Source: Faeciplasma sp045660445
GTDB lineage: Bacteria; Bacillota; Clostridia; Oscillospirales; Ruminococcaceae
DNA: 64,000 nt
Direction of reading: 5' to 3'
Assembly (NCBI GenBank): GCA_045660445.1
Contig: JAZRDR010000013.1
Location: forward strand, 7,914-71,913
The notes under the pieces are model-generated. The model ran no database searches, was not told the origin of the DNA, and saw only the letters and a list, made by a program, of their open reading frames with translations. A program made the position numbers and the translations under genes. Below, piece after piece: positions 23,894 to 31,881 of the stretch. How positions within the stretch are numbered: position 1 is the stretch's first letter; the number at the start of each line of letters is the position of its first letter.

Positions 23894-25672
23894 ATGGATA
23901 TGTTAAACATTAAGGTAAACGGTTTACCTATTGAAGCTCCTAAGGGTTCGACCGTCCTCGAAGCTGCAAGACTTGCAGGCGTTGAGATCCCCACCCTTTG
24001 CTTCCTTAAAGAAATCAACGAGATCGGCGCTTGCCGTATCTGCGTTGCTGAAGTTGCTGAAATGAGAGGTCCTGCTTTGGGCCCCAAGAGAATCATCGCT
24101 TCCTGCGTATATCCCTGTACTGAAGGTATGGAGATCTACACTAACACTCCCAAGGTTATTGCTTCCCGCAGACAGACCCTTGAGCTTATCCTTTCTACCC
24201 ATAACAGAAAGTGCTTAAGCTGTGTAAGAAGCGGTAACTGCGAATTGCAGAAGCTCTGCCGTGACATGAAGGTTGACATCGAAGACAGATTCGATGGTGC
24301 TACTATTGATTACGAGATCGACTGCAGCGCTGCTCACATGATCAGAGATAACAACAAGTGCATTTTGTGCCGTCGCTGCACCGCTGTCTGCGAAAAGACT
24401 CAGGGCATTGGTGTAATCGGCGCTAACGAGAGAGGATTCAAGACCCACATCGGTTCTGCATTTGATCTTGGCCTTGGCGACACTTCCTGCGTATCTTGCG
24501 GTCAGTGTATCGCTGTTTGCCCCACCGGCGCTTTGGCTGAAAAGGACAACACCACCGACGTATTCGCTGTTTTGGCTGACAACACCAAGCACGTTATCGT
24601 TGAAACTGCTCCTGCAGTAAGAGCTGCTTTGGGCGAAGAATTCGGTCTTGCTATCGGCACCGACGTTGAAGGCAAGATGGTTGCTGCTCTTAGAAGACTT
24701 GGCTTTGAAAAGGTATTCGACACCAACTTCGCTGCTGACCTTACTATTTTAGAAGAAGCACACGAATTCCTTGACAGAGTTAAGAACGGCGGCAAGCTTC
24801 CTTTGATCACCTCTTGCTCTCCCGGATGGGTTAAGTACTGCGAGCACTACTTCCCTGAGCTTACAGAAAACCTCTCCAGCTGCAAGTCTCCTCAGCAGAT
24901 GTTCGGCGCAATCGCAAAGAGCTACTATGCTGAAAAGATGGGCTGGGATCCTAAGGATATCGTTGTTGTATCCGTAATGCCTTGTACAGCTAAGAAGTTC
25001 GAGATCGGCAGAGATGACGAATGCGGCGCTGGCGTTCCCGACGTTGACTATGCAATCACAACCCGTGAGCTTGCAAGAATGATCGACCGTGCAGGCATCC
25101 AGTTCACAGCTCTTCCCGACGAAGAATTCGACGCACCTTTGGGCCTCTACACAGGCGCAGGCGTTATCTTCGGTGCTACCGGCGGTGTTATGGAAGCAGC
25201 TCTTAGAACTGCTGTTGAAACCCTTACAGGCGAAAACCTCCCCAACGTTGACTTTGCTGACGTTAGAGGAACCAAGGGTATCAAGGAAAAGACTTATGAA
25301 GTTGCTGGCATGACAGTTAAGGTTGCTGTTGTTTCCGGCCTTGCTAACGCTAGAGAGCTTCTTAACAAGATCGTTGCAGGTGAAGCTGAATATCACTTCA
25401 TCGAGATCATGGGATGCCCCGGCGGCTGTGTAAACGGCGGCGGACAGCCTCAGCAGCCCGGTTATGTTCACAACACAACCGACATTAAGGCACTTCGTGC
25501 ATCCGTTCTTTACAACATCGACAAGAACGCTCCCGTTAGAAAGTCTCACGAGAACCCTGCTATCCAGGAACTCTACAAGACCTTCCTTGGCGAGCCCGGC
25601 TCTCACAAGGCTCATGAACTTCTCCACACAACTTATGTTAAGCGTGGAATTAAGGATGACCCCAGAGCATAA
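23894..25672 (+). CDS. hydA: [FeFe]-hydrogenase catalytic subunit HydA
   Basis: The 592-residue catalytic subunit that reduces protons to H2 in the cytoplasm. Order: plant-type [2Fe-2S] (Cys36, 47, 50, 71), His-Cys3 [4Fe-4S] (STHNRKCLSCVRSGNC), two ferredoxin-like [4Fe-4S] sites (CILCRRCTAVCE, CVSCGQCIAVCP), the H-cluster domain and the small-subunit-like C terminus. Loop 2 is VMPCTAKKFE (Cys364) and loop 3 MGCPGGCVNGGGQP (Cys508, Cys512). Loop 1 reads TSCSPGW: the relay Cys308 is present, but Ser309 replaces the second Cys of TSCCPxW. GGAGG lies 8 bases before the ATG. With HydB and HydC it should form a trimeric NADH/ferredoxin-linked enzyme. Confidence 0.96.
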   Translation: MDMLNIKVNGLPIEAPKGSTVLEAARLAGVEIPTLCFLKEINEIGACRICVAEVAEMRGPALGPKRIIASCVYPCTEGMEIYTNTPKVIASRRQTLELILSTHNRKCLSCVRSGNCELQKLCRDMKVDIEDRFDGATIDYEIDCSAAHMIRDNNKCILCRRCTAVCEKTQGIGVIGANERGFKTHIGSAFDLGLGDTSCVSCGQCIAVCPTGALAEKDNTTDVFAVLADNTKHVIVETAPAVRAALGEEFGLAIGTDVEGKMVAALRRLGFEKVFDTNFAADLTILEEAHEFLDRVKNGGKLPLITSCSPGWVKYCEHYFPELTENLSSCKSPQQMFGAIAKSYYAEKMGWDPKDIVVVSVMPCTAKKFEIGRDDECGAGVPDVDYAITTRELARMIDRAGIQFTALPDEEFDAPLGLYTGAGVIFGATGGVMEAALRTAVETLTGENLPNVDFADVRGTKGIKEKTYEVAGMTVKVAVVSGLANARELLNKIVAGEAEYHFIEIMGCPGGCVNGGGQPQQPGYVHNTTDIKALRASVLYNIDKNAPVRKSHENPAIQELYKTFLGEPGSHKAHELLHTTYVKRGIKDDPRA

Positions 25673-25686
25673 ATAAATAATCTTTT

Positions 25687-25713
25687 AAGGGGAACCCCGA
25701 GCGGGTTCCCCTT
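25687..25713 (+). terminator. Hydrogenase operon terminator
   Basis: AAGGGGAACCC pairs with GGGTTCCCCTT (11 bp) and is followed by TTATTTT, 14 bases after the hydA stop. Confidence 0.93.
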
Positions 25714-25731
25714 TTATTTTGCTATAAAAAT

Positions 25732-25753
25732 CCCCATCGAAAAATCGGTGGGG
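25732..25753 (-). terminator. Terminator of the SLOG protein gene
   Basis: On the minus strand CCCCACCGA pairs with CGATGGGG (one G-U) and runs into ATTTTT. Its stem sequence is close to that of the terminator after the neighbouring Xre gene. Confidence 0.8.
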
Positions 25754-25762
25754 TTGTTTATA

Positions 25763-26092
25763 TCACATCATCTTTATGATTAGCGGTTTGCCAAGCTTTG
25801 TGCATTTATCTATCACATATTTCGTTCCTTTTGATTCGCCGTCCCAAACAGCTAAAATCATATCAGCTTCTTCGATGATAATATTGTTTCTCCTAAGCGG
25901 AGCTGACCTGCCGTATCTTTGATAGTCAGGGCGGATTACAGTTACTTTCAAGCCGAGACGTTTTCCAAGCTCTTCAGCGCAGGTGTCAATGCCTTTAGCA
26001 CCGCCGCTGATTATTTCGGTTGTTCCATGTGGCAGAAACTCTTCAAGATTTTCAAAAATAATATTGCGCGAACCAACAATAGCAGTCTTCAT
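25763..26092 (-). CDS. Small SLOG-fold protein (DUF2493-like)
   Basis: A 109-residue protein of the SLOG (SMF/DprA-LOG) superfamily, a Rossmann-like fold that binds nucleotides or nucleotide-derived ligands. Visible are the N-terminal strand and glycine loop KTAIVGSRNI, the signature EIISGGAKGIDTCAEELGKR (about 29-48), YGRSAPLRRNNIIIEEADMI, and the second loop AVWDGESKGTKYVID. The ATG of MKTAIVG follows GGAG. It is divergent from an Xre gene with interlocked promoters. Family members are found near phage and conflict genes, but the ligand and function here are unknown. A second, larger SLOG protein is encoded at about 47.1 kb. Confidence 0.85.
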   Translation of the reverse strand: MKTAIVGSRNIIFENLEEFLPHGTTEIISGGAKGIDTCAEELGKRLGLKVTVIRPDYQRYGRSAPLRRNNIIIEEADMILAVWDGESKGTKYVIDKCTKLGKPLIIKMM

Positions 26093-26122
26093 AAATATCA
26101 CACTCCGTAACTAAGCATCACG

Positions 26123-26151
26123 GTCATAATTATAGTCACAATTATGACTAT
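26123..26151. promoter_or_regulatory. Nested palindromes, probable Xre operator
   Basis: GTCATAATT (26123-26131) pairs with AATTATGAC (26140-26148), and ATAGTCA (26132-26138) pairs with TGACTAT (26145-26151), so two palindromes interlock. They cover the region between the -35 and -10 boxes of the SLOG gene, an ideal place for a repressor. Confidence 0.7.
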
Positions 26152-26157
26152 TGTCAA
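26129..26157 (-). promoter_or_regulatory. SLOG protein gene promoter
   Basis: On the minus strand, perfect TTGACA and TATAAT with 17-base spacing, about 37 bases upstream of the start codon. Confidence 0.88.
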
Positions 26158-26179
26158 GAATATGATTCGCCTTTATGCT
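26151..26179 (+). promoter_or_regulatory. Promoter of the small Xre gene
   Basis: TTGTCA and TATGCT with 17-base spacing. Its -35 box overlaps the -35 box of the divergent SLOG promoter almost completely, so the two promoters should compete. Confidence 0.65.
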
Positions 26180-26210
26180 AATAATATAACAGCAAAAGGT
26201 GGTGATACTG

Positions 26211-26414
26211 TTGATAAGTTATCGTCCGTTTTGGGAGACTCTTAAAAACCGAAATGTTTCTACATATGCATTGATAACAAAGCATAACATCAGCAGTGCC
26301 ACTATTGACCGCATCAAAAAAGGCAAAGGCATCACCACGACTAAACTTGACGACTTATGCAAGATACTAAAGTGCGAGGTTTCTGATATTATTGAATATA
26401 TTGCAAATGAATAA
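26211..26414 (+). CDS. Small Xre-family helix-turn-helix regulator
   Basis: A 67-residue single-domain Cro/CI-type DNA-binding protein: MISYRPFWETLKNRNVSTYA, LITKHNISSATIDRIKKGKG, then TTTKLDDLCKILKCEVSDII. The compact form with the MISYxPFW start is common in Firmicutes. The start is TTG, chosen because this N terminus is typical and AAAGGTGGTGA lies just upstream; a GTG four codons earlier overlaps the ribosome binding site. It probably binds the nested palindromes in the shared divergent promoter region and represses the SLOG gene and itself. Confidence 0.85.
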   Translation: MISYRPFWETLKNRNVSTYALITKHNISSATIDRIKKGKGITTTKLDDLCKILKCEVSDIIEYIANE

Positions 26415-26415
26415 T

Positions 26416-26439
26416 CCCACCGAGAAATCGGTGGGTTTT
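26416..26439 (+). terminator. Xre gene terminator
   Basis: CCCACCGA-GAAA-TCGGTGGG stem-loop followed by TTTT, directly after the stop codon. Confidence 0.92.
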
Positions 26440-26486
26440 GCTTTATAAAACACCACTCGGAAAATAGGATACCTTCCCCCTCCCAC

Positions 26487-26515
26487 TTGACAACTTTAAC
26501 AAATGTTTATATAAT
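26487..26515 (+). promoter_or_regulatory. metG promoter
   Basis: Perfect TTGACA and TATAAT with 17-base spacing. The leader to metG is only about 55 bases, too short for a T-box. Confidence 0.9.
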
Positions 26516-26575
26516 TATTTGGTACGGATGTAAAAATTCATCCCCAAAATTATTGATTTTAAAGGAGGAACAGTT

Positions 26576-28531
26576 ATGGACAAGAAGCCATACCTTATAA
26601 CAACGGCGATTGCTTACACATCCAAAAAGCCTCATATCGGCAATACTTATGATGTTGTCTGCGCCGACGCAATTGCGAGGTTCAGGCGAATGCAGGGCTA
26701 TGATGTTTTCTTCCTTACAGGTACTGACGAACACGGCCAAAAGATCGAAGAGCTTGCAAACGCAGCAGGCATCACCCCCAAGCAGCACGTTGACATTATT
26801 GCAGGCCAGATCAAAGATATCTGCGACCTTTTGAACGTTTCCTATAACAGATTTATCCGCACCACCGATCCCGATCACGAAAAGTGCGTTCAGAAGATCT
26901 TCAAGAGACTCTACGATCAGGGCGATATCTATAAGTCCGAATACGAGGGTTGGTATTGCACCCCCTGCGAGAGCTTCTTCACAGAAACTCAGCTTGTTGA
27001 CGGCAAATGCCCCGACTGCGGAAGAGAAGTTAACCGTACCAAGGAAGAAGCATATTTCCTTAAGCTTACAAAATATCAGGCACAGCTTGAAAAGTTCTTG
27101 GAAGAGAACCCCGACTTCATTCAGCCCGAATCAAGAAAGAAAGAAATGGTGAACAACTTCATCAAGCCCGGCCTTCAGGACCTTTGCGTAAGCCGTTCTT
27201 CTTTCAAGTGGGGCATCCCCGTTGATTTCGACGAAAAGCACGTTGTATACGTTTGGCTTGATGCTCTTTCAAACTATATCTCCGGTCTTGGATTTGACCT
27301 TGACAACCCAAGCGAGATGTATAACCACTATTGGCAGAACTGCACTCACGTTATCGGCAAGGATATCTTAAGATTCCATTCGATATATTGGATAATCGAG
27401 CTTATGGCTTTGGGACTTACTCTTCCCAAGAAGATCTTTGCTCATCCTTGGCTTTTGTTCGGAACAGATAAGATGTCCAAGTCTGTCGGCAACGTTATTT
27501 ATGCTGACGATATCGTTGGAAGATTCGGCGTTGACGCTACACGTTATTACATGCTTGCTGAAATGCCCTTCGCGGCTGACGGTTCTATCAAATACGAAAC
27601 CGTTATCGATAGATATAATTCTGATCTTGCAAACACCTTGGGTAACCTTGTTAACCGCACCGTTGCAATGGTGAATAAATATTTCGACGGCGTTGTTCCC
27701 ATGCCAAAGAATAAGATCGAGGTTGATTTAGACCTTGAAGCAAAGGCTCTTGAAGCTGCTGCAAACATCGGCAAGCACTTTGATGCTTTCAAGCTTGCTG
27801 ACGCTGTTAACTGCGTGATGACTCTTGCTCGCCGTGCTAACAAGTATATCGACGAGACAGCTCCTTGGTCTCTTGCTAAGGACGAAGAATTAAAGGAACG
27901 CTTGGGAACAGTTATGTATGAACTTGTCGAGGCTATTCGTTTCATCGGCATTCTCATTTATCCCTTCATGCCCCAGACTTCTGAAAAGATCCTTAAGCAG
28001 ATCAACACCGATCTGTGCGGATTCGACACTTTGGTTGCTTTCGGCGGATACTGCGCAGGCACCAAGGTTGGAGCTGCCGAGCCTTTGTTCGCTCGAATTG
28101 ATTCTGCCAAGCTTTTGGATGAGCTTAACAAGGAAATGGAAGCTGTTCGCTTAGCTGCCGAGGCTGAGGCTGCAAAGAACGCCTTCAAGCCCGAGCCTTT
28201 GAACGAAGAGATCACTATCGATGCTTTTGCCGCAACCGATTTGCGTGCTGCAAAGGTCATCGCTTGCGAAAAGCTCCCCAAGGCAAAGAAGCTTTTGAAA
28301 TTACAGCTTGATGACGGCATGGGCACTCGTCAGGTCGTTTCGGGAATTGCACAGTGGTACTCTCCCGAGGACCTTATCGGAAAGACCGTTATCGTTGTTG
28401 CAAACTTGAAGCCTGCAAAGCTTTGCGGAGTTGAATCTCAGGGAATGATCTGCGCTGCAGATATGCCTGATGGCTCAGCTAAGGTCGTCTTCCTTCCCGA
28501 CGATGTTCCCGCAGGCGCAAAACTTAGATAA
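26576..28531 (+). CDS. metG: Methionyl-tRNA synthetase
   Basis: A class I aminoacyl-tRNA synthetase of 651 residues. The HIGH motif is KPHIGNTYD (about residues 18-26), the zinc-binding cysteines are in WYCTPCESF and GKCPDCGREV (about 124-150), and the KMSKS loop is GTDKMSKSVGN (about 295-305). The C terminus (about 545-651) is an EMAPII/Trbp111-like tRNA-binding domain with DLRAAKVIACEKLPKAKKLL and SQGMICAADMP. AAAGGAGG precedes the ATG by 9 bases. It is monocistronic with its own promoter and terminator; tRNA-Arg follows. Confidence 0.97.
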   Translation: MDKKPYLITTAIAYTSKKPHIGNTYDVVCADAIARFRRMQGYDVFFLTGTDEHGQKIEELANAAGITPKQHVDIIAGQIKDICDLLNVSYNRFIRTTDPDHEKCVQKIFKRLYDQGDIYKSEYEGWYCTPCESFFTETQLVDGKCPDCGREVNRTKEEAYFLKLTKYQAQLEKFLEENPDFIQPESRKKEMVNNFIKPGLQDLCVSRSSFKWGIPVDFDEKHVVYVWLDALSNYISGLGFDLDNPSEMYNHYWQNCTHVIGKDILRFHSIYWIIELMALGLTLPKKIFAHPWLLFGTDKMSKSVGNVIYADDIVGRFGVDATRYYMLAEMPFAADGSIKYETVIDRYNSDLANTLGNLVNRTVAMVNKYFDGVVPMPKNKIEVDLDLEAKALEAAANIGKHFDAFKLADAVNCVMTLARRANKYIDETAPWSLAKDEELKERLGTVMYELVEAIRFIGILIYPFMPQTSEKILKQINTDLCGFDTLVAFGGYCAGTKVGAAEPLFARIDSAKLLDELNKEMEAVRLAAEAEAAKNAFKPEPLNEEITIDAFAATDLRAAKVIACEKLPKAKKLLKLQLDDGMGTRQVVSGIAQWYSPEDLIGKTVIVVANLKPAKLCGVESQGMICAADMPDGSAKVVFLPDDVPAGAKLR

Positions 28532-28538
28532 AACAAAT

Positions 28539-28564
28539 ATGCGGCAGGAAACTGCCGCATTTTT
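28539..28564 (+). terminator. metG terminator
   Basis: ATGCGGCAG-GAAA-CTGCCGCAT followed by TTTT, immediately before tRNA-Arg. Confidence 0.92.
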
Positions 28565-28567
28565 AAC

Positions 28568-28642
28568 CTACCTATAGTTTAATGGATAAAATACCACACT
28601 CCGACTGTGGTGATGTGAGTTCGATTCTCGCTAGGTAGGCCA
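28568..28642 (+). tRNA. tRNA-Arg (anticodon CCG)
   Basis: A 75-nt tRNA with encoded CCA. The acceptor stem CTACCTA pairs with TAGGTAG, discriminator G. The anticodon stem CCACA/TGTGG encloses CTCCGAC, giving anticodon CCG. The T-arm is GTGAG-TTCGATT-CTCGC. No separate promoter is visible between the metG terminator and the tRNA, so it may depend on read-through from metG. Confidence 0.94.
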
Positions 28643-28647
28643 AGACA

Positions 28648-28670
28648 AAGGGCCCGTTAGGGCTCTTTTG
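28648..28670 (+). terminator. tRNA-Arg terminator
   Basis: AAGGGCCC-GTTA-GGGCTCTT (one G-U) followed by TTGTTTTGG. Confidence 0.85.
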
Positions 28671-28849
28671 TTTTGGTCTATTTGGCGGACGCGAGAAGTC
28701 ACAGTAGATTGCGCAATGCAAAATAAAAAAGCGGCTAAATCTTTGACTGTAAAAGAAGTTGAAAAAGTCGCAATCTGTATGCGGAATCGTAAGAGCAAGC
28801 CCAAAGGGCTTGGCTCTTGAGTTCAGATTCTCGCTAGGTAGACCAAGAT
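28671..28849 (+). repeat. tRNA-Arg tail repeat unit
   Basis: GATTCTCGCTAGGTAG of tRNA-Arg (28623-28638) recurs exactly at 28826-28841. The preceding TGAGTTC of the T-arm is also copied (28818-28824), with one extra A between the two parts, and similarity continues past the tRNA end (CCAAGA-AAA). The spacer holds AGATTGCG..CGCAATCT (8-bp inverted repeat) and AGAGC-AAGCCC / GGGCTTGGCTCT (hairpin with one bulge). TCGCAATCT also occurs in the tRNA-Leu tail unit, at a similar distance before the tail copy. There is no gene. Confidence 0.8.
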
Positions 28850-28877
28850 AAAACAGCACCCTTTCGGGTGCTGTTTT
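28850..28877 (-). terminator. DUF378 gene terminator
   Basis: AAAACAGCACCC and GGGTGCTGTTTT form a 12-bp stem around TTTC. On the minus strand it begins at the stop codon of the DUF378 gene. Confidence 0.85.
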
Positions 28878-29090
28878 TTACATCTCTTCGATAAGTCTTG
28901 TGTTTCTGAAATAAAGCGAAACGCACCAAACAGCACAGATCGCAATCACAACATACAAGATCCTAGAGATGATCGACGCCGAGCCTCCAAAGAGGTATGC
29001 CACAAGGTCAAAATTGAAAATACCAACAAGGCCCCAGTTAACTCCTCCAACGATCAGCAAAAACAGCGCGATTCTATCAAGAAACTTCAT
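28878..29090 (-). CDS. DUF378 small membrane protein
   Basis: A 70-residue integral membrane protein with two predicted membrane segments (IALFLLIVGGVNWGLVGI, about 7-24, and IISRILYVVIAICAVWCVSL, about 40-59). The GGVNWGLVG motif and the FDLVAYLFG that follows are the hallmark of DUF378 (YuzA-like). Function is unknown. AAGGAG lies 10 bases before the ATG of MKFLDR; an upstream in-frame start lacks a ribosome binding site. It is a single gene, divergent from the cellobiose phosphorylase gene. Confidence 0.88.
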   Translation of the reverse strand: MKFLDRIALFLLIVGGVNWGLVGIFNFDLVAYLFGGSASIISRILYVVIAICAVWCVSLYFRNTRLIEEM

Positions 29091-29181
29091 ATAAATCAAT
29101 CTCCTTTTATATCAGTTTGACGATAGTGTTGCCAAGTTTTTGGTCAAATATACACAAGTTTTTAAAATGATGAAAATATTA

Positions 29182-29210
29182 TAGACAAATCTTTTTCAAA
29201 ACTGTATAAT
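29182..29210 (+). promoter_or_regulatory. Cellobiose phosphorylase gene promoter
   Basis: TAGACA and TATAAT with 17-base spacing, 42 bases before the start codon. No operator-like repeat is evident. Confidence 0.75.
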
Positions 29211-29252
29211 TGTTGTGTAGTTTAATATTTTTCAATTGAAAGGATGTAAAAC

Positions 29253-31688
29253 ATGAAATTCGGCTATTTTGACGACCTTAATCGCGAGTATGTCATCACC
29301 CAGCCCAAGACACCTTATCCCTGGATAAACTATCTTGGAAACGAGGCTTTCTTCTCGCTGATCTCGAACACCGCAGGCGGATACTCCTTCTTTAGAGATG
29401 CACGCCTTCGCCGCATCACCCGCTATCGTTATAACAGCGCTCCTATTGACATGGGCGGCAAGTATTACTATATTAACGACGGCGGCACTGTATGGAGCCC
29501 CTCGTGGAGCCCTGTTAAAGAGGATTTGGATGCTTACACCTGCCGTCACGGCATGGGATACACCGTTGTTACCGGTGAAAAGAACGGCATCGAAATGCAG
29601 ACTACATATTTCGTTCCGATGAACTTTAACGGCGAAGTTCACAAGGTCAAGATCACTAATAAATCTGATGCAAAGAAAGATTTTAACCTTTATTCTTTGA
29701 TCGAATGGTGCTTGTGGGACGCTAATGACGACTCGACAAACTTCCAGCGCAACTTCTCCACCGGTGAGGTTGAGGTTGACGGTTCTACCATCTATCATAA
29801 GACCGAATATAAAGAGCGCCGCGATCATTTTGCATTCTTCCATGCAAATACCGAAATTTCGGGTTATGATACCGACCGCGACTCGTTCTTGGGCCTTTAT
29901 AACGGCTTTGATAAGCCCGACGTTGTTTTCGAGGATGCTTCCAAAAACTCGAACGCTCTTGGTTGGTCACCCATCGCATCTCACAGAATCAGCCTTTCTC
30001 TTGATGCAAGCGAGGTGAAAGAGCTTGTATTCGTCCTTGGCTATGTTGAAAATCCCTATGAAGAAAAGTTCACAGCCGAAGGCGGAATCAACAAGACCCG
30101 CGCACATGAGCTTATCGCAAGAATGGACACTCCCGAAAAGGCTGAGGCTGCACTTTGCGAGCTTAAGGCATATTGGGTATCGCTTTTGTCGCAGTATAGC
30201 GTTGACTCTCCCGACGTTAAGCTTAACCGCATGGTTAACATCTGGAACCAGTATCAGTGCATGGTAACCTTTAATATGTCCCGTTCCGCTTCTTATTTCG
30301 AAAGCGGTATCGGCAGAGGCATGGGCTTCAGAGATTCTAACCAGGATATCCTTGGCTTCGTTCACCAGATCCCCGACAGAGCAAGAGAGCGTATTATCGA
30401 CCTTGCTTCCACCCAGCTCCCTGACGGCAATTGCTATCACCAGTATCAGCCCCTTACAAAGAAGGGCAATATGGATATCGGCTCGAACTTCTCGGACGAT
30501 CCGCTTTGGATGATCCTTTCCGTTGCACAGTATATCAAGGAAACAGGCGACTTCGCAATTTTGGACGAAATGGTTCCTTATGATAACAATATCGAGCTTG
30601 CACAGCCGATGATGCACCACCTTAAAAAGAGCTTCGAGCGTGTTGCTTCAAACCTTGGCCCTCATGGCTTGCCTCTTATCATGCGTGCCGACTGGAACGA
30701 CTGCTTAAACCTTAACTGCTTCTCTTACACTCCCGGTGAAAGCTTCCAGACAACAACTTCTAAGGACGGCAAGGTTGCCGAATCCGTAATGGTTGCTTGT
30801 ATGTTCACATTTATCGTTCCCGAATACGTCAAGCTTTGCCGCTATAAGGGCCTTGAAGATGACGCTAAGGCCGCAGAAGAAGCTATTAAGAAAATGGCTG
30901 ACGCTGTTATGCGCGACGGTTATGACGGCGAATGGTTCTTGCGTGCATATGACGACTTTGGCAGAAAGGTTGGCTCTAACGAATGTGAAGAAGGTAAGAT
31001 ATTCATCGAACCTCAGGGATTTGCAGTTCTTTCAGGACTTGGACACGAATCGGGCAAGGATATAAGAGCGCTTGAAAGCGTTAACAAATATCTTGCTTGC
31101 GAGCATGGCTTGGTTCTTAATAACCCCTGCTTCACTAAGTATTTCCCTGAATACGGCGAAATCTCCACCTATCCCGGCGGATACAAAGAAAACGCAGGTA
31201 TCTTCTGCCACAACAATGCTTGGATAATCTGCGCCGAAGCTTTTGTTGGCCACGGTGACAGAGCATTTGAATATTACTCTAAGATCGCTCCCGCTTTCAG
31301 AGAGGATATCTCCGACGTACACAAGACCGAGCCTTACGTTTACGCTCAGATGATCGCAGGTAAGGATGCACGCCACTTCGGCCAGGCAAAGAACAGCTGG
31401 CTGACAGGTACTGCCGCTTGGAACTTTGTTGCAGTTTCTCAGTATATCTTAGGCGTTCAGCCTGATTACGAGGGTCTTAAGATCGATCCTTCCATTCCTT
31501 CCGAATGGAACAACTATAGCATTTCTCGTCTCTTCCGTGGATGCCGCTATAACATCCGTGTTGAAAATCCCGAGAATGTTTGCAAGGGCGTTAAGTCGAT
31601 AATCTGCGACGGTGTTAAGATGTCGGGTAACGTGCTTCCCGTTTTCGAAGCAGGAACCGAGCACGACGTTGTAGTAACCTTGGGATAA
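29253..31688 (+). CDS. cbp: Cellobiose phosphorylase (GH94)
   Basis: An inverting glycoside phosphorylase of 811 residues, the same length as the Acetivibrio thermocellus enzyme as I recall it. It splits cellobiose with phosphate into glucose-1-phosphate and glucose in the cytoplasm, saving ATP. Visible are the N-terminal MKFGYFDDLNREYVIT and TPYPWINYLGN, the substrate-binding GIGRGMGFRDSNQDILGFV, the QLPDGNCYHQYQPLTKKG segment and the catalytic acid region LIMRADWNDCLNLN (Asp480/Asp483). Cellodextrin and chitobiose phosphorylases are related, but the motif set and length favour cellobiose. There is no signal peptide. It is monocistronic: no sugar transporter or regulator lies beside it, so uptake genes must be elsewhere. 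Codon use indicates high expression. Confidence 0.92.
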   Translation: MKFGYFDDLNREYVITQPKTPYPWINYLGNEAFFSLISNTAGGYSFFRDARLRRITRYRYNSAPIDMGGKYYYINDGGTVWSPSWSPVKEDLDAYTCRHGMGYTVVTGEKNGIEMQTTYFVPMNFNGEVHKVKITNKSDAKKDFNLYSLIEWCLWDANDDSTNFQRNFSTGEVEVDGSTIYHKTEYKERRDHFAFFHANTEISGYDTDRDSFLGLYNGFDKPDVVFEDASKNSNALGWSPIASHRISLSLDASEVKELVFVLGYVENPYEEKFTAEGGINKTRAHELIARMDTPEKAEAALCELKAYWVSLLSQYSVDSPDVKLNRMVNIWNQYQCMVTFNMSRSASYFESGIGRGMGFRDSNQDILGFVHQIPDRARERIIDLASTQLPDGNCYHQYQPLTKKGNMDIGSNFSDDPLWMILSVAQYIKETGDFAILDEMVPYDNNIELAQPMMHHLKKSFERVASNLGPHGLPLIMRADWNDCLNLNCFSYTPGESFQTTTSKDGKVAESVMVACMFTFIVPEYVKLCRYKGLEDDAKAAEEAIKKMADAVMRDGYDGEWFLRAYDDFGRKVGSNECEEGKIFIEPQGFAVLSGLGHESGKDIRALESVNKYLACEHGLVLNNPCFTKYFPEYGEISTYPGGYKENAGIFCHNNAWIICAEAFVGHGDRAFEYYSKIAPAFREDISDVHKTEPYVYAQMIAGKDARHFGQAKNSWLTGTAAWNFVAVSQYILGVQPDYEGLKIDPSIPSEWNNYSISRLFRGCRYNIRVENPENVCKGVKSIICDGVKMSGNVLPVFEAGTEHDVVVTLG

Positions 31689-31870
31689 TAAATTACCGAC
31701 TGTAATTTATATTTCGACACATTTTTCAAGTTTTGAGACATTTGTTGAAAACTTGGGTTTAGCAGGCTAAAAACACCCCCTAAACAAGAGGGTTCTTAAC
31801 ACTTTCAACAACATTTTCAACGATTTTTGTTAAATTACCCTCTGTAATCAAAAAGTTTTCAACAATCAAA
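31689..31870. repeat. AT-rich spacer with short direct and inverted repeats
   Basis: TAAATTACC-NN-CTGTAAT occurs at 31689-31706 and 31831-31848; the first copy is itself a perfect 7-bp inverted repeat (AAATTAC..GTAATTT). TTTTCAAC or its complement occurs four times, including GTTGAAAAC and GTTTTCAAC as a distant inverted pair. No coding frame is apparent. Confidence 0.6.
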
Positions 31871-31881
31871 AACCTAAATAA

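Noticed and set aside
24749..25627. Open frame of 292 codons antisense to hydA
   Set aside because: Same cause: codon bias of hydA. The translation is Cys/Ser/Asn-rich without motifs.
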